A stretch of DNA of 64,000 nt from Metaphire vulgaris (GCA_018105865.1 CM030848.1:7756801-7820800), one strand, 5' to 3'; counted from the stretch's first letter, positions 31,746 through 44,606 are shown. Translations and numbers: made by a program. The notes: generated by a model from the letters alone, not told the origin.

Positions 31746-33136
31746 CAGGAATATTTGTACACCTCCTAACACCCCCAACATACCACCCCTCAATTTTAGA
31801 CCGACACCCCTAACATCCCCGCCAATCTGAGCCAGGGATGACCTTTTTCCTTGCTTGTAAGACTTTTTCAGCAAGGACCGACCCCCAGAATATACCGACA
31901 CCCCCCCAAATGATAATCCTAGAAATAACCAGAGATGTAGTCAAGACCAGAAGTTCCGAGACCAAGCAAGACCAAGACCACTAATCATCAAGACCAAGAC
32001 CAAGACCACTACCAATCGAGACCAAGACCGAGACCGAGACCACTACCATCGAGACCAAGACCAAGACCAAGACCAGTACCATCGAGACCAAGACCAAGAC
32101 CACCTGATGACATAATGCAAAAAAATGTACTCACTCAATTACTGTACACATACTTGCAGATGGCGTGTTCAACTCTTCTGTATCACCAGTCTAGGCAGGA
32201 TTCTCCGGAGTTGTTAGAGTGGGAAGATTTTCTTCATGGACTATGTAATCCATAATAAAATCCTTAGCGGTGGCTTTGACTGCTGCCGAACCGAAATGAT
32301 CCAAATCCAGCCAGTAAAAACCTTACGTTGGATACAAGTCTATAAAGTTAAGAGGGCTGGGAAATGTTTGAAGTTGAGTTCAAAGGAGAGCTCCTGCAAG
32401 GCGCTGGGGCGGGGATGATGGTTGGCAGATCTTTGAAGTTGGCTACTGCAGGTCAACGGTCAATGCCCACTTCATAAAGGGAAGGGTGGTGGGAGGGGGT
32501 GGCAAATGTAACCGGACTATGTTTCGGACAGTCAAGCGAGAAAATGTACATAGGCCTACATATATAAATCCGTAAATTCTTTAGTTGCTTTCTAAGGGGA
32601 GGGTTACAAATGTTTTAGTTCAAAGGCGATCTACGGCTGAGCGATGTTTGCTAACATGTTTCTAATCCATGATGATTGACAACTGCTTTGCTGTATCGTT
32701 TTATTGATAGACTTATTCTATATAGCCTAATACAACTTACCTACATTTCCATTCTTCTTACCCACCTATCCTCCTCCTCTCCTCTTAGTCCTCCTCTTCC
32801 CTTCTCGCACACCCATCCTCACTCCTCCTACAACGCCCCGCCCACCCCTTCCTGTGACCCCCTCCTCCAACCTATACTCGATCGTATCCGTCGTTCGTCG
32901 CCCAGTTGTTACGTACCGCGATATTTCTTATAATAATATAGTGGTCTCGAAAAATTTCCGAGACCAATTCTTCAAGACCGAGACCGAGACCAAGACCGCC
33001 ATTACCGAGACCAAGACCAAGACCAAGACCTTAGCAGTCGAGACCAAGACAAGACCAAGACCACAAAAAATCGGTCTCGAGCGGTCTCGAGACCAAGACC
33101 GCGGTCTCGAGGACTACATCCCTGGAAATAACCCTG
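31746..33136. mobile_element. MITE (CAGGAATATTT) interrupted by a hAT element
   Basis: Left CAGGAATATTTGTACACC; right ...GAAATAACCCTG after the insertion; flanks GTTGAGTG / GTTGAGGG (7 of 8). It carries one minus-strand copy of the A-run hairpin motif (GATGACCTTTTTCCTTGC). Confidence 0.8.
31930..33124. mobile_element. Non-autonomous hAT element rich in GAGACCAAGACC
   Basis: TIRs CAGAGATGTAGTC / GACTACATCCCTG (one mismatch), perfect 8-bp duplication GAAATAAC (31922-31929, 33125-33132). Both subterminal regions are arrays of GAGACCAAGACC (31960-32105 and 32960-33105). Starts CAGAGATG like 27725-28748. Confidence 0.9.
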
Positions 33137-33312
33137 GTTGAGGGTTGTAGTATTGTGATGACTCTGTGGGTGGGCCCTCTCTTGTTTCGCAATCGTTTTG
33201 AGGCAGTTGTGATATGGGTCATCCAATACTCGACTGTCACGCACGGTTCATCGGTCATTTAGAGTGACCCATTGTCATCCCATTGCCTTCAATTGCAACC
33301 TTCCCGCTCAGA

Positions 33313-33485
33313 CATGGGCGCCCACAGAAATTTTTCCAGGGGGGACAACACTCCTTTTAATACAATGGTCACGGTTAATATTTTTAGTAGAGTTTTCAAA
33401 CTCCCTATGTGAAATATTGGTATTTGCATTTTCCAGTGTGGGAGGAAGTGCCCCTCTTGCCCTTATGTGCGGGCGCCCGTGCGCT
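33313..33485. mobile_element. MITE (CATGGGCGCCC)
   Basis: CATGGGCGCCCACAGAAATT at the left, GGGCGCCCGTG at the right; related to the CATGGGCGTCC family. Confidence 0.5.
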
Positions 33486-33886
33486 CAGAGAATGTAAAAT
33501 ATAGGCCTACGTATCTCCCCAAGAACAAGTTTTTACAATTACATTTTACAGATGCAGGTAGAAAATTGGGCTTGAAATATTTACTTAATTACCTTGAACG
33601 GTCTTGACTCCAGAATGAGTGCGGGACTCCTCTTATGTGACAGGCTTTGGAAAATACCCTACATAAGTCAGTCAACTTTCAATGCACACATATCTGGTAT
33701 CAGTTTTTGCGGTTTATAATTTCTGTTGAAAAAGTACGCCTAAATGAATCGTTCGCATAGATTATCGCTATCGGGTGATTCTGCAGCCGATCGTATCGTC
33801 GACATCCATGATTGATGAACCATTTTAAAAATATGCATGCAGTTTTGTCGTTTTAATCAGCGCTCGCTTTGAAAAATAACTGGGAC

Positions 33887-34051
33887 CAGTGTTTAATCTA
33901 GACTCCTGGTGGGGGAACTGACAAAGCCGGGGGAAGTCAGCTAGGGGCTGCTGTTAGTTGATGTAGTATGCCCAAATTTCCGGGGGAAATTGAAATTTCC
34001 GGGGGGGGGTAAAAAGGGTAATCCCCCGGAAACGGCCTAGATTAAACCCTG
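33887..34051. mobile_element. hAT-like MITE (CAGTGTTTAATCTAG)
   Basis: TIRs CAGTGTTTAATCTAG and CTAGATTAAACCCTG; perfect 8-bp duplication ACTGGGAC. 165 bp. Family members: 48309-48492 and 52340-52533. Confidence 0.9.
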
Positions 34052-35365
34052 ACTGGGACCAGACTAATTTTGGTAATCTGTTGGCGGTCAGTAAAACGAT
34101 TTTTCACCTTGCGGGTCTAAATCTTTATGTGTGTGCGTTTGTGTGGTGTGTTGAGGGGGCGGCAAATGACTTATTTTGCCATAATATTGCTTTGCATAAA
34201 ATACAGGCATAGGTACAGTATGGAAATTAGCTGGGTGTTTGATTACTGATCGACCATTTTTAGAAATGCAGTTAGAGAGGGTCGGACTTCTTTCTCTCCC
34301 AAATTTTAGAGCTTTACTGGGGGTCGGACACGTTAAAGCCAACATTTACCAAATTATGACACCCCTACAAGGGTCGTTCCCGACCAATGGGAAGTTAAAC
34401 CGCCAACCAGACTGCCAAGTCAAACATTGTCTTTTGGTCGTCCAGCTAGGTCGAAAATGAGGTCTAGAGGGTTTGTGGAAGGGACCTCTAGAATCGAGGC
34501 GGTTACAGAGACCTGACGTCGTTTTTCAGTAAAACTGCCAAATTTTTGTATCCCAGCGTCTCAGACGTTAAAATAATACCTTCAACATCCTTTCTGCGTT
34601 TTCGCTGACTCTTTGACTCGGTCTTCTTGCGGGAAGACCGCCTTCTGAAAGGCTCGCTGCCCGATTTCAACACGCGGCAGCGAACTCTTTTGTGCCAACT
34701 GAGCGGACTTTCCCTCAAGACCAACATCTTCCGTTCCATGTTGATTTGTCAGCGTTGTTGACAACGCCTTTGACTTTGGCCATCGCCATGCTACGGCGCT
34801 ACAGAAGTTGTCCAGAACCATAACCATATTTTAAATAAAAAGTTTAACATTTGCTGTCAACCTTAGACTAATCATTATAGTCAAAATGTCAAAATTGCCA
34901 AATGCTGCATGCCGTGACATTTTCCTGTCGTCCGGCCTCCGTTCTGCTCTGTGCGGCATGTCCATTTCCTTTCCGTCCAATTCCATTAGATTTGCTGAGC
35001 CCTTCAGACTTAATCCTTTGTGAAATGACATCTGTGCTTGCATTGAAAACTACTGTCGCCGATATAATGAAACAGGCGGGCTGTTATCAAGACGTGGTGC
35101 TGAAACAAATGTACCCAACGGCAGAATCGGGTATAACTGTAATTATATTGAAATCGTTTTGCCCTGTATATGTCCTCCCAAGTGGTGCACCAGTGATCAT
35201 TATTATATGCCATTCGTAGATTGAACAACGGCTCTCGTATCTTTGGATCAACGCGGGTGTCAGAATCAGAGTTAACTGGGAGGGTTTGAAAATGATTGAT
35301 GTTATAATCCCTACGGACACACGGACAGTGTCGTCCGTCCGGTGTCGTAATAATATTTCCCGGAT
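34052..35365. other. Intergenic, nothing recognised
   Basis: Several short open frames on both strands, none with a recognisable domain, splice structure or codon bias. Confidence 0.4.
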
Positions 35366-35710
35366 CAGTGGCGTAGCCAGGATTTCCGGAAGCTTTAGGG
35401 GCATTTGGTTTTGATCATAATCAACTTCGATAAAATCTCGACAAGCACAAAAAGGTCATACTCATCTTTCCTCTTGTACTCTTGTACTTTTTTCCTTTGC
35501 AGATGTGCTGACAAGCCAAAAAGAAGGTCGTCATCTCCTTACATCTTTACACTCTACATCGCTTACAAATTATTTTGGGTCGGCAGCCAAAGGGGGGATT
35601 TGACCCCAAACCGCGTCCGAAAATAAAAAATGTATGGAACACATTAAAACATTTTTTCGTAGGCAGCCAAGGGAGTTTAACCCACAAAACCCTCCTTGGC
35701 TAAGCCACTG
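35366..35710. mobile_element. hAT-like MITE (CAGTGGCGTAGCCAGG)
   Basis: Ends CAGTGGCGTAGCCAGGATT and CCTTGGCTAAGCCACTG; flanks TCCCGGAT / TTCCGGAT (7 of 8). Two AAAAAGGTC motifs inside. Confidence 0.8.
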
Positions 35711-35865
35711 TTCCGGATGACGAAAACGAATAACAGTAATTCGAAAAACGCCTGCTGTAAAAAATCTGCAGCAAGTTAAAGTTAAAAGAGAACAGGACAG
35801 GATTTTCACACAAAAATAATCAAAAGTCTTAAGTGAAAGTGAAGTGTGATGATTCGGGAACTGTA

Positions 35866-35945
35866 ATTTATATATATATATTTATTTATTTATTTATATT
35901 ATATTATATATATTCATCCATATATATATATATATATATATATCC
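35866..35945 (+). repeat. (TA)n / TTTA microsatellite
   Basis: Runs of TATATA and TTTATTTATT, followed by CATCCAT repeats to about 35972. Confidence 0.9.
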
Positions 35946-36387
35946 ATTAATCCATCCGTTCTTCCATCCATCTATGCATTTACAGTATTTTGAGAGATTA
36001 CCAGGAAATAATAATATGCCGTTTACTTTCTATGTTCGCTTTATCTCGCTTATTAACTGTACTATAACCGACTTTGAATAAATCATTATTAATAATATTA
36101 TTGATAAGTTTTAGCGTTTCCATTGGTATTGCCTCTTTCTGAATCGTCGCTATTTTGGATTCAGAACCTTTGTCCCAGTTACGATACGTTACGAACACGG
36201 ATAAGAATTTTTAGCAGTAGTGCCCGGTAGATGAAAGCTTTTACCTACTTGTCGGTGCACTTGAAACCCAACCGATCTATTACACACCGAAGTGACAGCG
36301 GACTTTTACACTGCCGAGTACTTGGACGGACCTGATCCTTCGATTCAGGAAATTCATTTTTGGCTGCTGCAGCTATCAACTTCATTG

Positions 36388-36389
<2 letters not shown>

Positions 36390-36456
<67 letters not shown>

Positions 36457-36671
36457 TGTCTCTAGGTCTGTCTGGCTATCCCTCTCTCTCCCTGTCTCCT
36501 GTCTCTCTCTCTCGGTCTCTCTCTCTCTCACACGCTTTCTCTCATTCATTCTATCTCTCTTTCATATCTCTCTGTCCTTCTCTCTCCGTCTTTTAGTCTC
36601 TCTCTCCTGTCTGTCTGTCTGTCAGACCGTCTGTCTGTCTGTCGCTGTCTGTCTCTCTCTCTCTCTGTGTG

Positions 36672-36708
<37 letters not shown>

Positions 36709-36725
36709 TTCTCTCTTCCACCATC
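36390..36725 (+). repeat. CT-rich compound satellite
   Basis: A pure (CT) run of about 60 bp and then 270 bp of CTGT/CTCT variants. Confidence 0.95.
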
Positions 36726-37139
36726 CCTCTCAAATCAGAAATCAGAGACCGCCAAACTGAACAGTGTCCGCAGTAAATATTAATTACCTTTAGCGTTGAT
36801 CGGAATGACGTATTCTAGAGATAGACATCCGCAGCAAATGGATTTGAAACTGATTTCGTCGATCGGAGCGCTGACGAAGGGGTCGAAGGGGTCCGAAGGG
36901 GTCCGAAGTGGGCGCAATGTTGACGTCGATGCAGACGTAAAAGCAGTTCTATTTCGAAATTATGCTGTTTGCTTTTAAACTACTGCTCTGTGTCTAATGA
37001 GAACGCTGCAACCGGTGCGTAAAACACCCGCGCCGTCGAATACGGCCTCTATCGTGAGTAAAACTGCACTGAGTGAGATGCGAACATCAAAATTTCACTT
37101 TGAGTCTCACGAAGAAATGGTTTGCAAGAGAACTCTCTG

Positions 37140-37187
37140 TCTCTGCCTCTGTCTATGTCTTCTTTCTGTCTGTCTGTCTGTCTCTCT

Positions 37188-37273
<86 letters not shown>

Positions 37274-37450
37274 ATTCTTTCTCTCTCTCTCTTAACTCTT
37301 TGAACAACTTCAATTGTGCTATTTTGATTGATTTAGTGCAACCTTCGCGGCCACAAAACTTGCACCATCTAACCTCTTCTTCTTCTTCTTCTTCTTCTTC
37401 TTCTTCTTCTTCTTCTTCTTCTTCTTCTTCTTCTTCTTCTTCTTCTTTTA
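37140..37450 (+). repeat. (CT)n and (TTC)n microsatellites
   Basis: CT from about 37189 to 37262 and TTC from 37377 to 37446, with 110 bp of non-repetitive sequence between. Confidence 0.95.
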
Positions 37451-38251
37451 GGTGCTCTGCATCACTACGCTGGCAACATAGGCGGCCTATGGACGTCCCC
37501 AACTTTTGAAGTGTCCCGGCCCGACCTATTGTAGTAGGGTACTTTTAGGAAGTAAGAACTGAAGAATTGCGATTCTTTAAATTGTTCACTTAATTTCGAA
37601 AAAGCGCTGTCGCTGGATAAATGTTCTGCCGAATAGGGCTTTATAGTTGCAAGATCAGATAAGATCAGATAATAATAATTTATGCACTTCTATAGCACCA
37701 TTTCTAATACTCAAGGGTATCAATCGATGGTACTTCAAATCCATCCGCAAAAGACCAGGTCATTCCAGAGATCAGTCAGAGGGAAACAGCAAGACAGACT
37801 ATGACAGACTAGGTACAGACAGATAGACAGATACAGATACAGATAGGCAGACAGATAGGTACAGGTACTACAGACAGATAGGCATGTAATATTCTCATTT
37901 GGCCAGAAGGCGTCAAACACGGCAGTCATAATCTTATTAGATTACACAGCTGCTGTCGCGGGAGGAGGAATGCACTGCCAAATAAGGCTTCATAGTAGAA
38001 AGATCAGATAAGATCAGGCAGGGGTCATATACACCTTTAACCCGAGGTGTCAAATGCGGCTAACGTACGTCTATAAGTTAACATTAGATTAAAAGACGGC
38101 GGAAGGCCTTTTTGACGAACCAAGTGGGGAGACGGTGGGCGAAAAGGCGAAGGGCAGCAGAGGGCACCAGGGACAGTAGAGGGCCTTAGAGTGTTTCACC
38201 GAGAGATGGCAGTCGGATTTGGGTCCCGATCGAAAGTGATCAGTTAGAGCT

Positions 38252-38502
38252 GGTCTACATTAGTATGCGCACCAGTAGTTTGCGCACCTGGGAGTTGCGA
38301 ACTAGGAATTTGCGCACCAGGGGCGTACCAGGGTTAGGATTAGAGTTGGGGTTAAAGTTAACCTCAACCTAACTCTAACCCTCACCTAACCTAAACCTAA
38401 CCTAAACCTAACCCTAACTCTTATCCTAACACTGATGCGCAAACTCCCAGGTGCGCAAACTCCCAGGTGCGCAAACTACTGGTGCGCACACTATGCTACA
38501 CC
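38252..38502. mobile_element. TIR element with telomere-like core
   Basis: Left GGTCTACATTAGTATGCGCA, right TGCGCACACTATGCTACACC, followed inward by CCAGTAGTTTGCGCACC repeats. 9-bp direct flanks GTTAGAGCT (38243-38251 and 38503-38511). The core is CCTAACCTAAACC-type repeats (38335-38430). The 9-bp duplication is unlike hAT and could fit a Mutator-type element. Confidence 0.8.
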
Positions 38503-38604
38503 GTTAGAGCTTCACCGTGTTTGCATAAATTGCGGAAAGCAATCTAACGACTTCAGGGATTGATTCAATCGTTCAACAGACAACAGCGCTTCGCCATCGA
38601 CACA

Positions 38605-38661
38605 ATGGACAAGTTTGTTGTTAAACGTCGTAAACTGAATGTCGAAGACCCTGAACAAACT
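38605..38661 (+). CDS. Candidate first coding exon MDKFVVKRRKLN... (transposase-derived?)
   Basis: ATG opens MDKFVVKRRKLNVEDPEQT followed at once by a consensus donor GTAAGT (38662). The start resembles the MDKF-basic N-termini of hAT/DUF4371 transposase-like and ZMYM/BED-type proteins. I found no following exon with confidence, so it could be a remnant or chance. Confidence 0.3.
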
Positions 38662-39610
38662 GTAAGTACTTCAGATACAACATCTGCGCAAATTATTCCA
38701 TAGTGATGAGTGTAGGACTAGGACTATGCTACGAAAAACTATAATCATATAAATCTCAACACTAGACATGGTCACCCCCAAGATTTATGGAACTCCCCCG
38801 AGTTGTTTTTCGCCATAGTTTTCATCCTTCCCAATCCTATTGTATGGAGCCTTATTCTTGATTTTATATCTTCTTGCTGACTGCCTGTGCTTTCAATCAC
38901 ACCTTCAACACATCTGAATGGCCTGACTCTTTCCATGTTTTTGTCCATTCATTGTAATATTCACGATTTTTGTATTCCCTTTCGTTGATAAAAACCTTCT
39001 TAAAACGTTTCTTTTGTTATAAATCACAAATGAAAATGCATTTTGGCTATCTACCGTAAGTTAGTTAGGCACCTCGACCCTCAACGACCGCTGCCGTTAT
39101 ATAGTAAACGGGCCGGGGTACTTTATATTGTCTTCCGCCGCCTCTGGCTGGCAACCATGGACCTCCCCAACACCTCCCTGTCCTTTGTAGTATGAATTAG
39201 CTCCAATGCTGAAGTCATATCTTTCATGTCACATAACAAGCTGTCTATAAATGTCAGTCTTTGTTTCCCTCCTGCTCTTTTTTCTCCCTACACCTTTCCG
39301 CGGTTGTAACTAGATTGTCCTGGTCGTTTTTTCTCACATTATGTATGCAAAGAATCCAATAGTTATTTCCTTATGCTTGTATCAGTTTTCGCCTTGTTTT
39401 TACCACTACCAGGCTATCTTACTTGGGTTTTCTCAGTCCATGTTATCTTCAACATCCTTTTCAGCAATCACATTTCTATCGCTTCTAGTTTTTCCTCGTC
39501 CGTTTAGAAATTATTAAAGTATCTGCCCCATATAGCATAACTGACCAGACATACGTTTCCAGTACCCTGTCCAGAACTGCCTAATTATAAAAAGATAAAG
39601 AAATAATTTC

Positions 39611-39617
<7 letters not shown>

Positions 39618-39682
<65 letters not shown>

Positions 39683-39740
39683 GGCTTAAAGTGGTTGGGG
39701 AAGGTTTGCCCTTTGTGAGAATCACTGTTGACACCCTTAT
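39618..39740 (-). mobile_element. (TAA)n with LINE/SINE-type tail
   Basis: About 20 TAA units followed by GGCTTAAAGTGGTTGGGGAA. On the minus strand this reads CCAACCACTTTAAGCC(TTA)n, much like the CR1 tail at 15510. Confidence 0.5.
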
Positions 39741-39779
39741 GAAATAAGATATCGTATACTAATGCGTCTCAGCCTTTGG

Positions 39780-39957
39780 CAGGGCGTAGCCAGGAATTTG
39801 ATTTGGGAGGGTATAAATATTTGGGGGGTATAAACCTTAACTACAAACCATATAAACGACATATAACCATATATAAATCACATAAAATCTTTAAGGTAGA
39901 CTGATTTTTGGGGGGTATATATACCGATATACCCCCTCCCCCGTCGCTACGCCCCTG
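39780..39957. mobile_element. hAT-like MITE (CAGGGGCGTAGC family)
   Basis: Left CAGGGCGTAGCCAGGAATTT, right CGTCGCTACGCCCCTG; flanks GCCTTTGG / GCCTCTGG (7 of 8). Related to 60655-60838 and 61667-62018. Confidence 0.85.
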
Positions 39958-40686
39958 GCCTCTGGTTACAACTCTGATTTCTCATCTTAATATAGATATT
40001 TCAAAAAACCGCGTAGGACAACTCCCATCCCTTCATTCCAAACTTTCGATCTCAGATCCGATTGGGAGCCGGAATGTAAAAATCTAAAAGTGTTCGACTA
40101 GTGGAGGTGACACGCCCTGCTACAGTCTCCCGACAAATCTGACGTTATCTGAAAATGTGTGTCCTCGTTTATGAGTAGATGCCAAAATCTACTTCTCCGC
40201 TTTCAATTCCTCTACTCATTCCACATTTTCATTTCCTGTGCATGACATCAGCATCTTTAGAAACTCCATTTTCACAAAGCCTCCACCTTATTTATAAACC
40301 TATTCCTGGCAAATTCTCCAAGTATGAGCATTATAATTGGCATAATGTGCAGAAGTTTTAGAAGCGCTCTGAATTACAAAACAACGCCGTGCAGTTGAGA
40401 TAATCGCTGGTCTAGACTGAACTTTTACCACGATCCTCAACGTTTTCCACAAATCTTGTTGAGGATAAATGCTAAATACAAACGCATTTAATCGTACGTG
40501 CATAAGTTCTTCAGTCTCTTTTAAAAGCAGGTTCTTTTTAAAATTCCTCTCAAGCAGTCGTGGTGGAAAAAGTGTCGTGATGTCAGTTCCGGCTGTCTCG
40601 TAAAATTAGCGTCTCAGTTGTGGATTGATCGTCGGGATTTTTAAACAATTTTCCCATTATCGCAGGAAGTGTCACTAGATGGCACT

Positions 40687-40722
<36 letters not shown>

Positions 40723-41149
40723 AGCAGCGCTCGCTTGACAGCCCATTGTACTGTTTGCACGGACTGAAATAGCAGTTGTGCGCTTAGAAATGTACTTCGT
40801 CGGATAAAGACATATTCCATCTGAAAATCGTTATTCGTCTTCCGGCGTTAACCAACAAATCGAGTTTTATCGCGTAGAAAGCGTTTTGCCTAATCTCATC
40901 CGCTGCTTCGGGGCGACACCTCCCCCTATCCAATGCGGATTTCCTTTGGCCGGTAATCTATGGCAATCAACGGTACCAAAGTTGCAGAAAATAGGAAAAT
41001 AACACTTTTAAATATGCAAATATTACTCAGTATTTCATGGCAGGCGATCGAGTCGAAGACTCAAAGTCAGCCTCGGTTCTGTCTTTAATGAAGTTCGTTT
41101 CCAGATTAGTATCATGCGCCGAGCGACGCATGTTTTACTTCGCCAGCAA

Positions 41150-41150
<1 letters not shown>
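39958..41150. other. Intergenic, nothing recognised
   Basis: Contains a short GACGAC/GGCGGC/AGCAGC run at 40690-40726; otherwise no gene or element recognised. Confidence 0.4.
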
Positions 41151-41208
<58 letters not shown>

Positions 41209-41222
41209 TGTGGGTGTGTGGG
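41151..41222 (+). repeat. (GT)n microsatellite
   Basis: About 27 GT units ending in GGGTGTG repeats, some 110 bp upstream of the GC-rich putative 5' exon of gene C. Confidence 0.95.
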
Positions 41223-41329
41223 TGGACATGGAGTGGTCCGATAAAGTGACCCCGAGGGGGCGAATCGACGCGTTGCGGGCGCCTCGCAGCCCTCTCCGAC
41301 CACGCCATTCTCTTGCCCACGGTGTATTA

Positions 41330-41626
41330 TTATTTAAGGCGCTCGACCGACCAATACCGGACACAGTCGAACCGAACCGAAGCGAACCGCAGCGAATTCC
41401 AGCCCGAAAACTAAGTCGTCTCCTTCTAGTTCTGGCAGCAATGTCGACCGTTGGCATCTCCGTCTAAAAGTGCTGTCAGTCGCCGTCCGATTCGATTTAT
41501 TGTCCACTTGTTAGGAAGTCGATCGTCTTTCGTCGTAAGAGTCAGCGTCTTAGCCGCTCGTCGAGTGACAAACGCAGCTAATCGAAAGACACAACGAAGC
41601 AGCTTTGGGTCGCCTCCTAAATCGTG
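41330..41626 (+). other. Candidate promoter and non-coding 5' exon of gene C
   Basis: This GC- and CpG-richer island starts with a TATTTAAG element (41331-41338) and ends in a strong donor (CGTG then GTGAGT at 41627). No long conserved reading frame is seen. The signal-peptide exon of gene C has an acceptor (ttattttccag) 41 nt before its ATG, so it needs an upstream non-coding exon; this is the best candidate on the same strand. Alternatively transcription starts at a TATAAACA at 47783-47790. Confidence 0.3.
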
Positions 41627-41758
41627 GTGAGTGTCCAAGAAGCAGTTGACGACGCAATCGTTAGATTTTTACGCGGACTTATTTGTCATTTCAGTCAAGT
41701 GACAGATGCTTAAGTGTCTTTGACTTTGCCATGCCACACGACGCTGCAAAAATGTCTC

Positions 41759-41957
<199 letters not shown>

Positions 41958-43481
41958 TTGTTAATAAATGTCGGAAAACTGCAAACATTTTCACTACTAG
42001 TTATCCACGGCTGTTGTTCTTTCACATTTTAACAATTTTCAAATCAAGTTTATTGTCTTCGATATACGCCGACTTATATCCAGTCGGCGTATATCGTATT
42101 ACTCATGACAGAGTAAAAATATAAAAATAGTAGCAGTGGTTGACAATATTACTTGCTGATTCCAATGACCTAGCCTGTTTGGGATTCTGCCATCAGATCG
42201 ATGGCAGAATGCCATATTGGCTAATACAGAGCAAACGTAACAGAGCGATTAAAGTCTCAGTCGACTCAGTGTATTCAGTGCATCCGTTTTATAGCTGCAC
42301 TCTTTCAGTGGCGTATTAACCATTAAGCACACTCACTAAGCACGTACTCAGAGAAGTTGAGAACCAGGGCAGAGGGGCACTACAAAATTGACGAAGAGAA
42401 AAATACGAATGCAGATTTGTAAACAGAACATTGATAAAACTAGCTCAAATTGACAATATTGTTCTGTTTCTGAAGTTACAGTGGTTGACAATATTATTTT
42501 CAATGGCTGTAATATTATCTGTCTGTCGTTTCCTCTACTTTTCCCCCAACCAGCTTCAGTTGTCATGGCATTCGTTTCAACGCCACTCTCTGCCTCTCTT
42601 CACTTCAGCCTCATATGCGAACGTCAGAAACGAAGTGCGTTCAGTTGAATGGTGCAAATAAGAGAAAACGAGAAAGCAAAAGAATCTGAGTGGCGTGGCC
42701 AAGACAAGAAAGCCAACAGATTTCCTCTTAGAAACTGCAGAAAAAGACGAAGCCACCCAAAGATGTGCTAATTCCCAATTACTGTATCTATGTATAGGGT
42801 TGCCAACTTTGGATTATGGAAATTCTGGACAGGTTTTCGACACATTTTGGAGCAAATAAAGAATATTCAGAGGGTGTACAGCTGTATGTGGGTTTATAAG
42901 CAACAATTATCCCCAAAATATGTTATAGTAAGATAATTATTAGGCTACTTGTCCACTGGAAAAATGTGAAAATTTGCAAGAATCCGAATGGAACACGACA
43001 TGGTGCAAAGAACAAACAGAACAGAAATGTTATTTAGGCCTATCCACTAATCCAAGCTACAAGATTCAAAAGTGCCAAACATTCCCAAAGATTCGAAGTC
43101 TAATTATAATCAGTTGTTGCTCTCTTTTAAAGCTATACTTCTGTTCACTTTTGCTTGCTCTGTCTCAACATAATCTAAGAAATCGCATCAAACTTGATCG
43201 AAATCGACTTTCACACAAAGTTCAGCGTTTACAAGTTGAAGTCTAATCTTTTTGCGTTCATCATCGGGTTGCTGATAGCAATTTACAAAACGTAACCAAC
43301 CAGCTTTTGCGAATTTGAAACATCACACTCTTTAAAAATTAGCAAAGAACAGAGTGTGTGGCGTACGTCCGGTTAGACAAAGACACCAAATTCAGGCCGC
43401 TCCAAGTCTCCTCGTCGGATCGACCCGGATTAGTTTGTATAATTGACAGTGCCTTTGTCATAGAACCTGGTTACTCCAGTG

Positions 43482-43750
43482 CAGGGCCTCCGAGAGGGGC
43501 AGGGGGCAATTGCACAGAGGCCCGGCGGTCTGCGGGGGTCCGGGCCCATGATGAATACGTTTAATTAACAATAACATGAATAATAACAGTAAAGTAGAGG
43601 GGGCCCGGCGAGCAAAAGGGGGTCCGGAGTAAAAAGGTTGACAAGCAAAAAAGGTCATCAGCTGATTTAAGACGTAAAAGAGGTCGACAAGCAAAAAAGT
43701 CAAGAAATTTTAATCTGCACAGGGGCCCGGAATTTCTCTCGGCGGGCATG
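43482..43750. mobile_element. hAT-like MITE (CAGGGCCTCCGAGAG)
   Basis: Ends CAGGGCCTCCGAGAG and CTCTCGGCGGGCATG; perfect 8-bp duplication CTCCAGTG. Two AGCAAAAAAG(G)TC motifs. Same family as 1354-1727. Confidence 0.9.
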
Positions 43751-43986
43751 CTCCAGTGTGTCTTTACCATGTTTAGAATTTCGCAGCGGATTGATATATT
43801 TAAATAAAGTTTGATCTAAAAGTGATTCTAAATCTCACGATTTTTGAGCTTTTGAGCGATTTATGCATTAGAAGTTTGTTTTTGAAACAAATAACGCCAT
43901 GTTTTGACGCTGTGAGCTGCTAAGGCACTAAGCGATGCCCTCAATTGGTTTAATCAACCGTCATGCCAAGATTTATAATTTATAAA

Positions 43987-44178
43987 CATGGGCGTCCGGA
44001 GGGCGGTGCAAGGGAGTGCAATTTCACCCCTTGGAAAAATTGTGGAGTTATGAAAAAAGTAAAATTACTTGTTTCTTTCGTCACAAAACCTTGTTTTGCA
44101 CCCCTGGAAATTTTTTCATTTCTTTCGTCTCAAGACCCTGTTTTGCACCCCCTGGAAAAATTTCTGCGGACGCCCATG
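43987..44178. mobile_element. MITE (CATGGGCGTCCGGAGG)
   Basis: Ends CATGGGCGTCCGGAGG and CTGCGGACGCCCATG; flanks TTTATAAA / TTTATTAA. Family with 21282-21456 and 61318-61508. Confidence 0.8.
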
Positions 44179-44606
44179 TTTATTAACAAAGCACGCCGCC
44201 TCTTGACTGACTCTGCTTCCAATTGAGACAATCTGGTCGATCAGTGCAATCATTTGATTGAATTGAACCTAGAATTTGACCCGACGAGATGAAGACCCTG
44301 ATACTGTCAAAATTCTAATTTTTCTCGTCTGTCCCACTACAGCTGCCTTTGGATTAGTAGTGGTTGGCCACAAGGAGAAGTTCAGTTATTGAAGACCATG
44401 TAAAACCAGATGGTTGGAAGGCATACAAGGGGGCTGTTTTGCTAGAGCTGTGCGGAACGAAGCTGAATGAATGTTTAAGCAGAGAAGGACAGAAAGGGCA
44501 CAAGTTGATGTCAGATGGTCTTAAGGCACAATAGAACATCAATCTTTACATTAAACTGGAAATAGCCTTAATATCTCTATGCTATTTAACGTCATAACAT
44601 TTCTCG

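Noticed and set aside
31960..33110. CRISPR-like array of GAGACCAAGACC
   Set aside because: Repeats are contiguous and degenerate without spacers, and lie in the subterminal zones of a hAT element in an animal genome.
42960..43246. Frame with CENLQESEWNTTWCKEQTEQ and CY, resembling another six-Cys module
   Set aside because: The CxYGD and CCxxC parts are missing, no acceptor in the right phase, no donor; probably chance.
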